Positions 18,648 to 27,802 of a stretch of DNA of 64,000 bases are shown here, in pieces. Both the position numbers and the translations under genes were made by a program. The first letter of the stretch is position 1, and each line of letters opens with the position of its first letter. This DNA is from Stenotrophomonas tumulicola. GTDB lineage: Bacteria; Pseudomonadota; Gammaproteobacteria; Xanthomonadales; Xanthomonadaceae. The DNA lies in assembly GCF_014117215.1 (NCBI RefSeq), contig NZ_JACGXS010000005.1, positions 62,001 through 126,000 of the forward strand. The letters run 5' to 3'. A model generated the notes under the pieces. That model was given only the letters and a program-made list of their open reading frames with translations, made no database searches and was not told the DNA's origin.

Positions 18648-18665
18648 ATGACGCATTGGTGACGG
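18648..18665 (-). promoter_or_regulatory. Candidate Pho box upstream of the soluble pstS
   Basis: The minus strand reads CCGTCACCAATGCGTCAT, with two GTCA cores exactly 11 bases apart. It matches the PhoB consensus at about 13 of 18 positions by my count. It is 91 bases before the GTG start. Confidence 0.55.
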
Positions 18666-18776
18666 CGGGGCATGGCGCAGGTGGTGCTGGCATACGCCCA
18701 GCTGGCGTGCCGTGTGCGGTGGAAGGGCACGACGCTGGCGTCGTGCCCCCGCTGTTTCATTGCGATGACGCGGCGC

Positions 18777-19982
18777 TTACCAGAAGAACTGCGCGCGCGC
18801 TTCCAGGATGTTCGGGTCGTCGTTGACGAAGCCGCGTGCGCTGGAGCTGTACTTCTGGCTGTCCACCATCACGTAGTTCAGCGCGAACTTCACGTTCGAA
18901 CGCCAGTACCAGTTGGCGCCGACGGTCCAGATGTCCATCTTGCCGCCCAGCACGCCGTCCACCACCGGTGCGCCACCGGCGACATTGGCCAGGTTGCCGT
19001 CGTTGAGGTCCATGTGGTCGAAGCGCACGCCGAGCTGCCACATGCCGCTGCCGGGGTTGTCCGGCAGGCCGGTCGACGGCACGCCGCCCTTGTAGCCCCA
19101 GGTCTCGCCGGTGACGTTCCACAGGCCGCTGATGTAGTAGCCGTCGCTGGTGTAGTTGTCGTGGTCGTAGCGCTTGGCCTTGCTGCTGTAGTACTCGCCC
19201 TGCGCCTTGAACGGCCCGGTGATGTACATCGCTTCGGCGCCCAGGGTGCTGACCCGGTCGGTGTCTTTCAGGTCGCCGCTGTCGACCAGGCGCGCGGTGG
19301 CCAGGTCGGCGTTCGGCCGCGCACGCACGCGCAGGGTATCGGCGTCGGCGTCGTAGTCCACGTAGCTCAGGCCGAAATGCAGCACCTGGCCGCCCGCGTT
19401 GATCGGGGCGAAGGTGCCGCGTGCGCCGTAGCCGCTGCCATGGGCCAGGTTGCGGGTCAGCTCGCGGCCGAACGCGCTGGCGGTGACCGACCAGTTGTCC
19501 TGGCCGTAACCCCATGCACCGCCGAGACGGCGGGCCACGGCGTAGGTGTTGGTCACCGCGGCCTTGGAAATGAAGTCGTTGTTCTTGGTGCTGGACAGCT
19601 CTTCCAGGCTGTTGGGCTGCTTGAACTGGCCCAGCTGCAGGAAGTGGTTGCTGTTGCCGCCCAACTTGTACTTCAGGTTGGTGTCCAGGAACTTGTCGGC
19701 CTTGGCGTCATAGCCCAGCACCCATTCCACGTTGCCCGGGCCCTTGCCCTTCAGCACCAGCTCGGCGCGGCGCAGTTCGAATTCGCTGTTCTTGCCGTTG
19801 CCGGCGTCACCGCCATTGAGGTCGGTCAGGTCATTGTCGAACCAGTTGCCGTCGGCCTGGACCAGGCCTTCGAAGGTGATCTCCGATCCGCCGATCACAT
19901 CGATGGCGACCTCTGCGTGGGCAGCCGGTGCGAACAGCGCGGCCGCAACGGCCGCAGTAAGGAGTTGGCGATGCAGTTTCAT
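18777..19982 (-). CDS. OprO/OprP-type phosphate-selective porin
   Basis: The 401-residue outer-membrane protein has a signal peptide ending APAAHA and alternating beta-strand segments (EFELRRAELVLKGKG, FLQLGQFKQPNSLEEL, WQLGVRFDHMDLND), and ends in phenylalanine-tryptophan (EARAQFFW). That C-terminal aromatic is the outer-membrane assembly signal. The LGQFKQP...LEELSS block is characteristic of OprP/OprO trimeric porins. Its place at the head of the pst block supports phosphate or polyphosphate uptake. I found no convincing Pho box directly upstream, so regulation is uncertain. The start is the ATG of MKLHRQLLTA. Confidence 0.88.
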   Translation of the reverse strand: MKLHRQLLTAAVAAALFAPAAHAEVAIDVIGGSEITFEGLVQADGNWFDNDLTDLNGGDAGNGKNSEFELRRAELVLKGKGPGNVEWVLGYDAKADKFLDTNLKYKLGGNSNHFLQLGQFKQPNSLEELSSTKNNDFISKAAVTNTYAVARRLGGAWGYGQDNWSVTASAFGRELTRNLAHGSGYGARGTFAPINAGGQVLHFGLSYVDYDADADTLRVRARPNADLATARLVDSGDLKDTDRVSTLGAEAMYITGPFKAQGEYYSSKAKRYDHDNYTSDGYYISGLWNVTGETWGYKGGVPSTGLPDNPGSGMWQLGVRFDHMDLNDGNLANVAGGAPVVDGVLGGKMDIWTVGANWYWRSNVKFALNYVMVDSQKYSSSARGFVNDDPNILEARAQFFW

Positions 19983-20163
19983 CGGAAGTTGGCCTTGCAG
20001 GCAGGTGGGAAGATGCGCGCAGGCTAGTTCGTGAAGATTGCGTAATTGTGACAATTCCGGCAGCGTTCGACGCTACGGGGTCAATGCCGCAGTGGATGGC
20101 GGCTATTCATGGCAGCCGGATATGACGCTCAGATTGCTTGACGATGGCAGCCGCCGACAGCGT

Positions 20164-20856
20164 TCAGGCGGCCAGTGTCTTGTCCTTGAAGCGGCACAGA
20201 TCGTGGATGACGCATTGCGGGCAATCCGGTTTGCGCGCTTTGCAGACATACCGACCGTGCAGGATCAGCCAGTGGTGTGCGTCCTGCAGGAATTCGTCCG
20301 GGATCGCCTTGAGCAGTGCATCCTCGACCGCGCGCACGTCCTTGCCCGGGGCAAGGCCGGTCCGGTTGGCGACGCGGAAGATGTGCGTGTCCACCGCCAT
20401 GGTGGGTTCGCCGAAGGCCGTGTTGAGCACCACATTGGCAGTCTTGCGGCCGACGCCGGGCAGCGCTTCCAGCGCGGCGCGATCCTGCGGGACCACGCTG
20501 CCATGCTGTTCCACCAGGATCCGGCAGGCGGCAACCACGTTCTTCGCCTTGGCATTGAACAGGCCGATGGTGGAGATATACGGCTTCAGCCCTTCCTCGC
20601 CGAGATCGAGGATCGCCTGCGGCGTGTTGGCTACCGGGAACAGTCGCCGGGTTGCCTTGTTGACGCCCACATCGGTGGCCTGCGCCGAAAGGGTGACCGC
20701 CACCAGCAGTTCGAAGGGGCTGCTGTATTCCAGCTCGGTCTTCGGGTGCGGATTGAGTTCGCGCAGGCGGGTAAACATTTCCACCACGTCGGCGCGCGGT
20801 ATCTTCGAGGCGCGTCGGGTGGGCGCGCGGGCGGTCTTGTGGGCGGCAGCCATCAT
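20164..20856 (-). CDS. nth: Endonuclease III (DNA glycosylase/AP lyase)
   Basis: The 230 residues contain the helix-hairpin-helix LPGVGRKTAN with catalytic lysine K138, the catalytic aspartate in MAVDTHIFRV (D156), and four cysteines at 205, 212, 215 and 221. These give the C-x6-C-x2-C-x5-C pattern of the [4Fe-4S] cluster. It removes oxidised pyrimidines from DNA and nicks the abasic site by beta-elimination. The start overlaps the stop of the small upstream gene as ATGA. A basic 15-residue tail precedes the conserved fold. Confidence 0.95.
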   Translation of the reverse strand: MMAAAHKTARAPTRRASKIPRADVVEMFTRLRELNPHPKTELEYSSPFELLVAVTLSAQATDVGVNKATRRLFPVANTPQAILDLGEEGLKPYISTIGLFNAKAKNVVAACRILVEQHGSVVPQDRAALEALPGVGRKTANVVLNTAFGEPTMAVDTHIFRVANRTGLAPGKDVRAVEDALLKAIPDEFLQDAHHWLILHGRYVCKARKPDCPQCVIHDLCRFKDKTLAA

Positions 20857-21197
20857 GATCCTTTCGTTGCGGCGGCGCGGGCCTTGGCGCGGGCCAGGAT
20901 GGCCGCGGCGGCCGAGGGCAGGGCGGGCTTCTGGTCCGGGGCGGGCGCGGGCGCGCGGCGGGCATCGCGTTCGGCATCGCGGCGCGCCAACCGTACCGCC
21001 CGTGCGCGATACCGCTCACGTGCCTCCCATGCGCGCCGCAACCGGGCCTGCGCCTGCAGCATGGCGTGCTGGTCGGGTCCGGCCAGGCCGTCAGCGGGCG
21101 TTGGCGTGTAATCCATCAGTCCAGCCTGCAACGCGCCGTCGACATCTCCTGCCTGCAACCGTGCCCACAGCACGGCGGGGTCGGGGGAACGTGCCAT
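20853..21197 (-). CDS. Small hypothetical protein coupled to nth
   Basis: This 114-residue protein of unknown family is acidic at the front (DPAVLWARLQAGDVDGALQAG). It then has a long arginine-rich helix (ARLRRAWEARERYRARAVRLAR) and an Ala/Pro tail. No catalytic motif or membrane segment is seen. The ATGA overlap with nth and matching codon use argue that it is real and co-translated with endonuclease III. Its composition suggests a nucleic-acid or protein-binding helix, but that is only inference. Confidence 0.6.
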   Translation of the reverse strand: MARSPDPAVLWARLQAGDVDGALQAGLMDYTPTPADGLAGPDQHAMLQAQARLRRAWEARERYRARAVRLARRDAERDARRAPAPAPDQKPALPSAAAAILARAKARAAATKGS

Positions 21198-21690
21198 TGG
21201 TCAGCCCTGCCTGTACACGGAAGCGGGCGGCAAACCGGGGGAAGGCCCGGCAGTGCCTTGGATCTGACGCATGAGGCCCTGGCCTGGCGGGCTGGAAACG
21301 TAGCCGTGGCGGCCATTTTTCCCGGCGATCGCGCAGGATCCGTTGCCGGCCCGGAGCGCCGGGAGCCGGGATTTCGCGGCAGCCGGCCCTCCCCATCTGT
21401 TGCCGCTGGCCTTCCGGGCATCCACCGAGCAGGCCGGCCCATGCGTGCCAAGCCCGCCATGGCGGCGTATCGTGGGCCATCGGACGGTTTCGCGGAGGGG
21501 GGCGGAGATCAGGGCATCGGTCACGCGGACTTCCAGGAACGTTAAAAAAAAGTGATGTTGAACTCTTGAAACGCAGTCAGGTCCAAGCCTGCGTCGTCAG
21601 TAGCGAATCCACCTTGCGACGGCTATCCTAACCCGTCGCCTCAGGGCGGCGAATATGCTCCCTGAGTCACCACCCCTGGAGAATTGTTTG
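21198..21690. other. Intergenic region, no gene recognised
   Basis: About 490 bases between the divergent nth operon and the FKBP gene. I see no frame with convincing coding character, but there is an A-run (AAAAAAAA near 21544-21551). The last 100 bases presumably hold the FKBP promoter, but no clear -35/-10 pair stands out. GGAG at 21678-21681 is the FKBP ribosome-binding site. Confidence 0.4.
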
Positions 21691-22392
21691 ATGAAGTTGC
21701 GTTCTATCGCGGTCGCCGTCGCGGCCCTGGCCCTGACGGGCAATGTCATCGCCCAGGACGTCACGTCCGAGAAGGGCAAGCTGAGCTATTACTTCGGTTA
21801 CGACTACGGCAACAACCTGGCCGAGCTGACCGGTCGTGGCGAGCAGCTGGACATCAACTCGGTGGTGAAGGGCCTGCAGGACGCCTACGCCAAGAAGCAG
21901 CCGGCGATCACCGCCGACCAGCTGAAGCCGGCCGTTGAAGCGTTCCAGAAGCGCGAGCAGGGCCGTGCGCAGGCTGCCAAGGCCGAGTACGACAAGGCCG
22001 CTGCCGAGAACAAGACCAAGAGCACCCAGTTCATCACGGCGAACAAGGCCAAGTCGGGCGTGCAGACCCTGGCCAGCGGCGTGCAGTACCGCGTCATCGA
22101 AGCCGGCAATGGTGCCAAGCCGACCCAGGCCAGCACCGTGCAGCTGGAAGTGGCCGGTCCGTTCCCGTATGGCGAGCGTCCGACCGAGGCCCGTCCGGCC
22201 CAGCAGATTCCGTCGATCAAGGTCAGCGAAGTCGAGATGAAGGCCATGCGCGAGACCCTGCTGCAGATGCCGGGTGGTTCGAAGTGGGAAGTCACCCTGC
22301 CGCCGGAACAGGCCTATGGTGCCGATCCGCGCACCCCGTTCCCGCCGAACGTGGCCGTGCAGTTCGAAATCAAGCTGGTCAGCGTCAAGTAA
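21691..22392 (+). CDS. FKBP-type peptidyl-prolyl isomerase, Mip/FkpA-like, divergent
   Basis: The 233-residue exported protein has a signal peptide (ALALTGNVIAQD), an FKBP N-terminal dimerisation domain (SYYFGYDYGNNLAEL and a long charged helix near 85-110) and a C-terminal FKBP-like domain (LASGVQYRVIEAGNGAKP, QMPGGSKWEVTLPPEQAYG, ENDING FEIKLVSVK). Mip/FkpA proteins assist folding of periplasmic and outer-membrane proteins. The canonical YxGxLxDGxxFDSS segment of the catalytic domain is replaced by VAGPFPYGERPTEARPAQQ, so isomerase activity may be weak or lost and chaperone action may dominate. A perfect terminator follows the stop codon. Confidence 0.85.
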   Translation: MKLRSIAVAVAALALTGNVIAQDVTSEKGKLSYYFGYDYGNNLAELTGRGEQLDINSVVKGLQDAYAKKQPAITADQLKPAVEAFQKREQGRAQAAKAEYDKAAAENKTKSTQFITANKAKSGVQTLASGVQYRVIEAGNGAKPTQASTVQLEVAGPFPYGERPTEARPAQQIPSIKVSEVEMKAMRETLLQMPGGSKWEVTLPPEQAYGADPRTPFPPNVAVQFEIKLVSVK

Positions 22393-22410
22393 AGCAGAAT
22401 CGTTCCGACC

Positions 22411-22446
22411 AACGCGCCGGTGGCCTCCACCGGCGCGTTTTTTTTT
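22411..22446 (+). terminator. Rho-independent terminator
   Basis: The stem AACGCGCCGGTGG / CCACCGGCGCGTT has a four-base loop and is followed by a run of T (22438-22446). It ends the FKBP transcript. Confidence 0.92.
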
Positions 22447-22485
22447 GCCTGCGCAGCGGCCCGGCATTCACGTTAATGTAGCCAT

Positions 22486-23298
22486 GTGCAAAAGATGGAA
22501 GAAACAGCGCGTGCCGTGCCCAGTCCCTGCGTCGGAACCTGCCAGCTGGATCGCCACCGGTCCTGTATCGGTTGCCTGCGCCATATCGATGAGATCGCGC
22601 GGTGGTCGTCGATGAGCGAACACGAGCGCGAACACATCCTGCTTCACCGCCTGCCCCTGCGCGAGCAATTGCGCCAATCGTTGAAAGGCTCGCTTGCCGA
22701 CCATGAGCACCTGATGCGCGCGCTGCACCCCGTGGACCTGCCGCTGGCAGGGGACGGTTGGAACCGCAGCGAACTGGAGGATCTGCTGCCACCGGGGCCA
22801 TTGGTGGAAGCGGCGGTACTGGCAGGCATCGTGCCGCGTGCCACCGGTGCGCAGGTCATTCTTACCCGCCGTACCGAAACCCTGCGCCAACACGGTGGGC
22901 AGGTGGGTTTCCCGGGCGGCCGCACCGAAGCGGACGACCAGGATGCGGTGGCGGCCGCGCTGCGCGAAAGTCGCGAAGAGATTGCGCTGGCTGCTGGGCA
23001 GGTGCAGGTGCTTGGTTACCTCGATCCGTTCGTCACCATCACCGGTTACAGGGTGACGCCCGTGGTGGCCGTGGTCGATCCTGCGTTCAAGCCGGTGCCG
23101 TCGCCTGACGAAGTTGCCGATGTGTTCGAGGTGCCGCTGGATTACCTGCTGGCACCGGACAACCTGCATCACGTGGAGATCACCCATCGCGGCCGGGTTC
23201 GCCACGTGCTGGAGTATGGCTGGCCGGGCCAGCGCATCTGGGGGGCGACGGCGGCCATCCTGTACAACCTGCGCCGCCGCCTGGAGCTGGTGCAATGA
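22486..23298 (+). CDS. DUF1289-Nudix fusion, probable CoA pyrophosphatase
   Basis: A 270-residue fusion. Residues 10-50 form a DUF1289 cysteine module (SPCVGTCQLDRHRSCIGC with C15, C19, C27, C30). Residues about 108-250 are a Nudix domain of the NudL/CoAse type: HGGQVGFPGG leads into the Nudix box GRTEADDQDAVAAALRESRE with EEI. The family cleaves coenzyme A or its thioesters to 3',5'-ADP and phosphopantetheine. The start is GTG 22486 or ATG 22495. The stop overlaps the sulfurtransferase start as ATGA. Usually these two domains are separate proteins; the fusion may bring a metal site to the hydrolase. Confidence 0.85.
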   Translation: MQKMEETARAVPSPCVGTCQLDRHRSCIGCLRHIDEIARWSSMSEHEREHILLHRLPLREQLRQSLKGSLADHEHLMRALHPVDLPLAGDGWNRSELEDLLPPGPLVEAAVLAGIVPRATGAQVILTRRTETLRQHGGQVGFPGGRTEADDQDAVAAALRESREEIALAAGQVQVLGYLDPFVTITGYRVTPVVAVVDPAFKPVPSPDEVADVFEVPLDYLLAPDNLHHVEITHRGRVRHVLEYGWPGQRIWGATAAILYNLRRRLELVQ

Positions 23299-24200
23299 AT
23301 ACCTCCGATCCTGCATGGACCGTCCTGGTCGATGTCCCTGCATTGGCTGCCGCGCTTGGCGCGGACACGCTGCGCGTGGTCGATGCGCGCGCCACCGCCA
23401 GTTCCCCGCTGCGCGTCATCGATGCCCGCTTTTCGCTGGCCGATGCGCAGGCAGGCAGGGCCCAGCATGCAGCCGGCCATGTACCCGGTGCGGTGTATGC
23501 GGACCTCAACGATGACCTGTCCGATCTGTCCAGGACCGGTCAAGGTCGCCACCCGTTGCCCGACAGCGATACCTTCGCCGCCACGCTGGGACGGTGGGGT
23601 ATCGGCGTGCACACCCAGGTGGTGGTGTACGACGCAGGCGATGGCAGCATGGCCGCTGCGCGCCTGTGGTGGCTGCTGCGCCTGATCGGGCACGCGCGCG
23701 TGGCGGTGCTCGATGGCGGCATCGCGGCATGGCAGCAGGCTGGCCTGCCCTTGGCCACGGCCGGGGATCCGGTGCCGCCGTTGCCGCCCTATCCCGGTCA
23801 TTTCGACCACGGCAGGGTGGCTGGCGCCGAAGAGATCGCCGCACGCCTGAAACATGCACCCGGCTGGTTGGTCGATGCGCGTGCCGCGGAGCGTTTCCGT
23901 GGCGAGGTGGAGCCGCTGGATCCGGTGGCCGGGCATGTGCCTGGAGCGGTCAACCGGCCGTTCGCCTTGAACGTTGCCGATGGTCGCCTGCGCCCGGCCG
24001 AGGTGCTGCGCGCGGAGCTGCAGCAGGTGATCGGAGCGCATGATCCTGCGCAGGTGGTGCTGATGTGTGGTTCAGGCGTCACGGCCTGCCACCTGCTGTT
24101 GGCGATGGAAGTGGCGGGGCTGGGCGGTGCCCGCGTCTATGCCGGTTCCTGGAGCGGCTGGGTCAGCGACCGCAGCCGCCCGGTAGCTGCCGGGGACTGA
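23295..24200 (+). CDS. sseA: 3-mercaptopyruvate sulfurtransferase
   Basis: The 301 residues form two tandem rhodanese domains: an inactive N-terminal one (HVPGAVYADL) and a catalytic C-terminal one with the six-residue active loop CGSGVT starting at C258. CG[S/T]GVT is the form found in 3-mercaptopyruvate sulfurtransferases, as opposed to CRKGVT in thiosulfate sulfurtransferases. It transfers sulfur from 3-mercaptopyruvate to thiol or cyanide acceptors. It is coupled by ATGA overlap to the Nudix gene, which gives no obvious functional link. Confidence 0.9.
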   Translation: MNTSDPAWTVLVDVPALAAALGADTLRVVDARATASSPLRVIDARFSLADAQAGRAQHAAGHVPGAVYADLNDDLSDLSRTGQGRHPLPDSDTFAATLGRWGIGVHTQVVVYDAGDGSMAAARLWWLLRLIGHARVAVLDGGIAAWQQAGLPLATAGDPVPPLPPYPGHFDHGRVAGAEEIAARLKHAPGWLVDARAAERFRGEVEPLDPVAGHVPGAVNRPFALNVADGRLRPAEVLRAELQQVIGAHDPAQVVLMCGSGVTACHLLLAMEVAGLGGARVYAGSWSGWVSDRSRPVAAGD

Positions 24201-24245
24201 TGGGCCCGGTGAGCCGTGCCTGCATCTGCCCGGCAGGGCCACGCA

Positions 24246-24812
24246 TTACAGGTTCCGGGCCAGGGGTACTGCCGGCAGCACCTTGTCCCACGGGAACAGC
24301 GGGCCGGGATCGCGCTTGCGCGCCACCATGCGCGATGGATCGTCGCTGGCCGGTACCTGTTCCAGGTCGAGCTGGTCATGGCCGGCGATGCTGTGCAATG
24401 TCGGATAGCGCGCGCACAGCGCGACCAGCAGCCTTACCAGCGCGTCCACCTGCACGGCAGGGTAGGGTTCCTGCATTGCCTGCCGGCGGCTGTCGAACCA
24501 GTCGGGGTAACGCCCGGTGTTGACCAGTTCGATGCCGATGGAGTGTTCGTTGAGCCCCCGCACGTGGTGGGCGACCCGTTCCGGCGCCACGTACTGCAGC
24601 ACGCTGCCATCGCGGTCGATGTAGAAATGGCCGCTGTTGCCGGTGCCGGCGGCATACAGCACGCGCTCGCCATAGGCGCGTGCAAGGGTGATGTCCGGCA
24701 GCTCGGTGCAGTGGATCACCACCTGTTCCAGCATGCCGGGCCGGCGTTCGGCCAGCAGGTCATGGTAGGGCAGCGGTTGCACCAGCAGGTCGGGAAGGAG
24801 TGGGATCGGCAT
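24246..24812 (-). CDS. AmpD-like N-acetylmuramoyl-L-alanine amidase
   Basis: The 188-residue Amidase_2 protein has zinc ligands H34 (VVIHCTELPD), H145 (SIAGHDQLD) and D168 (KRDPGPLFPW), and the E96-containing SIGIELVNTG motif. It has no signal peptide, so it is probably cytosolic and acts on recycled anhydro-muropeptides like AmpD. That matters in this genus because AmpD loss derepresses chromosomal beta-lactamases through AmpR. A second amidase elsewhere could be the main AmpD, so the gene symbol is withheld. Confidence 0.82.
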   Translation of the reverse strand: MPIPLLPDLLVQPLPYHDLLAERRPGMLEQVVIHCTELPDITLARAYGERVLYAAGTGNSGHFYIDRDGSVLQYVAPERVAHHVRGLNEHSIGIELVNTGRYPDWFDSRRQAMQEPYPAVQVDALVRLLVALCARYPTLHSIAGHDQLDLEQVPASDDPSRMVARKRDPGPLFPWDKVLPAVPLARNL

Positions 24813-24872
24813 CGGCCGATGCTAGCATTGCGCGATGAACCGCATTCCTGTTTCCATCGCGCAGGTGCCGGC

Positions 24873-25400
24873 ATGAGCCGTGGCCACTGCATCCTTTCGC
24901 ACGGCTTCGAAAGTGGCCCCGAAGCCACCAAGGTGACCGCGCTGGCCGACGTCGCCGAGCGCCTGGGCTGGAGCCACGAGCGTCCTGATTACACCGACCT
25001 GGATGCCCTGCATGCGGTCAGCCGGGTCGGCGATGTACCGGCGCGGCTGCAGCGGCTGGTCGCGCTGGCCAGCGACGCTGCCGCGCGCGGTCCGGTGGTG
25101 CTTGCCGGGTCCAGCCTGGGTGCCTATATCTCGGCGATCGCTTCGTTGAGGGTGGATGTCCGCGGCCTGTTCCTGATGGTGCCACCCACCACCATGGGGC
25201 CGATGCCGGCGCTGGATGCGGCGGCCGTGCCGACCAGCGTGGTGCATGCCTGGCATGATGAGCTGATCCCGGCCAGCGAGGTCATCGCCTGGGCCAGCGC
25301 GCGCTCGGCATCGCTGCTGCTGGTGAATGACGGCCACCGCCTGAACGACCACGTGGCCGAGTCTGCCGCTGCGTTCGACGCACTGCTGCGTCGGCTCTGA
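24873..25400 (+). CDS. Alpha/beta hydrolase, YqiA/RBBP9-like
   Basis: The 175-residue small hydrolase opens with CILSHGFESGPEATKV. Its nucleophile elbow is LAGSSLGAY (serine after Gly-Ser) and the histidine is in NDGHRLNDHV; an aspartate lies in HAWHDELIP. These give a complete Ser-Asp-His triad. It has no signal peptide. The natural substrate is not known; the family contains carboxylesterases and thioesterases. It diverges from the amidase gene with 60 bases between them. Confidence 0.75.
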   Translation: MSRGHCILSHGFESGPEATKVTALADVAERLGWSHERPDYTDLDALHAVSRVGDVPARLQRLVALASDAAARGPVVLAGSSLGAYISAIASLRVDVRGLFLMVPPTTMGPMPALDAAAVPTSVVHAWHDELIPASEVIAWASARSASLLLVNDGHRLNDHVAESAAAFDALLRRL

Positions 25401-25442
25401 CGGCCACTGGCCAGGCGCCTGACCTGCTGCCCTTCCACGCCC

Positions 25443-25523
25443 CCGGTAGAGCGGGTCCATGACCCGCTGCCCTTCGGTCCGACGCCACCGGCGCGTCAGC
25501 GGGTCATGGACCCGCTCTACCGG
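25443..25523. repeat. Paired REP element with perfect 27-bp inverted arms
   Basis: Arms at 25443-25469 and 25497-25523 are exact inverted copies. Each contains GGTAGAGCGGGTCCATGACC. The loop is 27 bases. This is the longest perfect inverted repeat I see outside the RHS island, and the outer GTAG/CTAC ends mark it as a REP pair. Confidence 0.85.
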
Positions 25524-25598
25524 AGCCCAGCCGGCCGTCAACGACTACAATGGGCGCCCCGCCGTGCAAACGGTTGCCCCACCTGCGAAACCGATCCC

Positions 25599-27734
25599 GT
25601 GAATTTTTTCGTCTCCTGCGCCAAAGGCCTGGAATACCTGCTTGCCGACGAGCTGTCGGCCCTCGGCTTGCCCAAGGCCACTGCCACCATCGCCGGCGTC
25701 AACGCCGAAGGCGAACTGGCCCAGGCGCAACGGATCGTGCTGTGGTCACGGCTGGCCAGCCGCGTGCTGTGGCCGCTGGCCGAGTTCGAGTGCGCCGATG
25801 AGCAGGCCCTGTATGACGGTGTGCATGCCTTGCCGTGGCAGGACCACCTGAAGCCGGAGATGACCCTGGCCGTGGATGCGCATGTGTCCGGTGACAAGAT
25901 CACCCACGCCCGCTTCGCTGCGCAGCGGATCAAGGACGCCGTCGTGGATCGCATGCGTGCAGAGGGGCTGGAACGTCCTTCGGTCAACACCGACCTGCCG
26001 GACGTACGCATCAACCTGTCGCTGCGCAAGGGTCGGGCCACCATTTCCATCGACCTGGGCGGTGGCCCACTGCACCGCCGTGGTTGGCGGGGTGCCGCAC
26101 ACGAAGCGCCGCTGAGGGAAAACCTGGCCGCTGCGGTACTGATGCGCGGCCAGTGGCCACGCCTGCATGCAGCCGGTGGGGGCCTGCTGGACCCCATGTG
26201 CGGCAGCGGCACGCTGCTGATCGAAGGGGCGTTGATGGCGGCCGATGTAGCGCCTGGCCTGATGCGCCACGGCAGCCTGCTGCCCAGCCGCTGGCTGGGC
26301 TTCGACAATGCCAGCTGGAAAGCCCTGCTGGCCGAGGCGCGCGAGCGCGAAAAGGTGGGCCTGGCGGCACTGAAGCCGGTGGTGTTCGGCAGCGACATCG
26401 ATCCGCTGGCGATCCAGGCTGCACGCGAGAATGCCGAAGTGGCTGGGGTGTCCCATGCCATCACCTTCACTCGTGCCGATATCGTGGACCTGCCGGCGCC
26501 GCCGCTGGAGATCGGCTGCGTGGTCAGCAATCCGCCTTACGATGAGCGCCTGGCAGCCGACCCGGCGCTGTATCGGCGGTTGGGCGATGCGCTGCAGAAG
26601 GCCGTGCCGCAGTGGCGCGCCAGCCTGTTGTGTGGCGACGCCGAACTGGCCTTCGCCACCGGCCTGCGCGCCGGCAAGAAATACCAGATGTTCAATGGCG
26701 CCCTGGAATGCGTATTGATCACCTGCGATCCGGTGGCCGTGCCGCAGCGCGATCCGGCTGTCCCGCGCGAACTCAGCGAAGGCGCGCAGATGGTGGCCAA
26801 CCGCATCCGCAAGAACCTGAAGAAGTTCAAGAGCTGGCGCGCGCGCGAACAGGTCACCTGCTTCCGTGCCTACGATGCCGATCTTCCCGAGTACGCCGCC
26901 GCCATCGATGTGTACGAGGAAGATGGTGGCCAGCGTCGTACCTTCCTGCATGTGCAGGAATACGCGGCGCCGGCGACCATTCCGGAAAACGACGTGCGTC
27001 GCCGCCGCAACGAACTGCTTTCCGCCGCCCGCGAGGTGTTCCAGGTGCCGCCGGAGCAGGTAGCGCTGAAATCGCGCGAGCGCGGCAAGGGCGGCAGCAA
27101 GTACGGTCGCTTCGAACGTCGCGATGAGTTCCTGGTGGTGCGCGAGAACGATGCGCTGCTGCGGGTGAACCTGTTTGATTACCTGGATACCGGCCTGTTC
27201 CTGGACCACCGGCCGTTGCGCCGGACCATGGCCGAACAAGTGCGCGGCAAGCGCTTCCTCAACCTGTTCTGCTACACCGGCGTGGCCAGCGTGCAGGCCG
27301 CAGTGGCTGGCGCATCCAGCACCACCAGCGTGGACCTGTCGGCGACCTACCTGCAGTGGTGCTATGACAACCTGGCGCTGAACGGGCAGGGCGGCAACCA
27401 GCATCTGCTGGTGCAGGCCGATGCGGTGTCCTGGCTGGAAGCCGACGGCGGCCAGTACGAGGTGATCTTCTGCGATCCACCGACGTTCTCCAACTCCGCC
27501 CGCGCCGAGGACTTCGACGTGCAACGTGAGCAGGTACGGCTGCTACGGGCGGCGGTAGCCCGGTTGGCCCCTGGTGGAGTGGTGTACTTCTCCAACAACT
27601 TCCGTCGCTTCAAGCTGGAAGAGAACGCAATCGCCGCGTTCGCCACCTGCCGCGAGATCAGCCCGCGTACCATCGGCCCGGACTTCGAGCGCAATGCGCG
27701 CATCCACCGGGCATGGGAACTGCGCGCGCTGTAA
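25599..27734 (+). CDS. rlmL: Bifunctional 23S rRNA methyltransferase RlmL/RlmK
   Basis: The 711-residue fusion has an N-terminal THUMP region, an RlmL methyltransferase ([15 protein letters not shown] and catalytic NPPYDER) and a C-terminal RlmK methyltransferase ([27 protein letters not shown]). The first makes m2G2445 and the second m7G2069 in 23S rRNA (E. coli numbering). The GTG at 25599 ([12 protein letters not shown]) is the start, since upstream codons run into the REP pair. The length fits the usual ~700 residues, so both halves look complete. Confidence 0.95.
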   Translation: MNFFVSCAKGLEYLLADELSALGLPKATATIAGVNAEGELAQAQRIVLWSRLASRVLWPLAEFECADEQALYDGVHALPWQDHLKPEMTLAVDAHVSGDKITHARFAAQRIKDAVVDRMRAEGLERPSVNTDLPDVRINLSLRKGRATISIDLGGGPLHRRGWRGAAHEAPLRENLAAAVLMRGQWPRLHAAGGGLLDPMCGSGTLLIEGALMAADVAPGLMRHGSLLPSRWLGFDNASWKALLAEAREREKVGLAALKPVVFGSDIDPLAIQAARENAEVAGVSHAITFTRADIVDLPAPPLEIGCVVSNPPYDERLAADPALYRRLGDALQKAVPQWRASLLCGDAELAFATGLRAGKKYQMFNGALECVLITCDPVAVPQRDPAVPRELSEGAQMVANRIRKNLKKFKSWRAREQVTCFRAYDADLPEYAAAIDVYEEDGGQRRTFLHVQEYAAPATIPENDVRRRRNELLSAAREVFQVPPEQVALKSRERGKGGSKYGRFERRDEFLVVRENDALLRVNLFDYLDTGLFLDHRPLRRTMAEQVRGKRFLNLFCYTGVASVQAAVAGASSTTSVDLSATYLQWCYDNLALNGQGGNQHLLVQADAVSWLEADGGQYEVIFCDPPTFSNSARAEDFDVQREQVRLLRAAVARLAPGGVVYFSNNFRRFKLEENAIAAFATCREISPRTIGPDFERNARIHRAWELRAL

Positions 27735-27754
27735 CCGCACCGAGGTCATGTGGG

Positions 27755-27780
27755 GTAGCGCCGAGCCATGCTCGGCGAGC
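27755..27780. repeat. GTAG-type REP unit
   Basis: A single unit, GTAGCGCCGAGCCATGCTC then GGCGAGC, sits between convergent rlmL and the DUF3325 gene. Confidence 0.75.
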
Positions 27781-27802
27781 GCAGCGACGTCACCGCCCCG
27801 CA

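Noticed and set aside
20020..20060. A Pho box upstream of the OprP-like porin
   Set aside because: TGAC-like cores are present but never 11 bases apart, so the consensus is not met.
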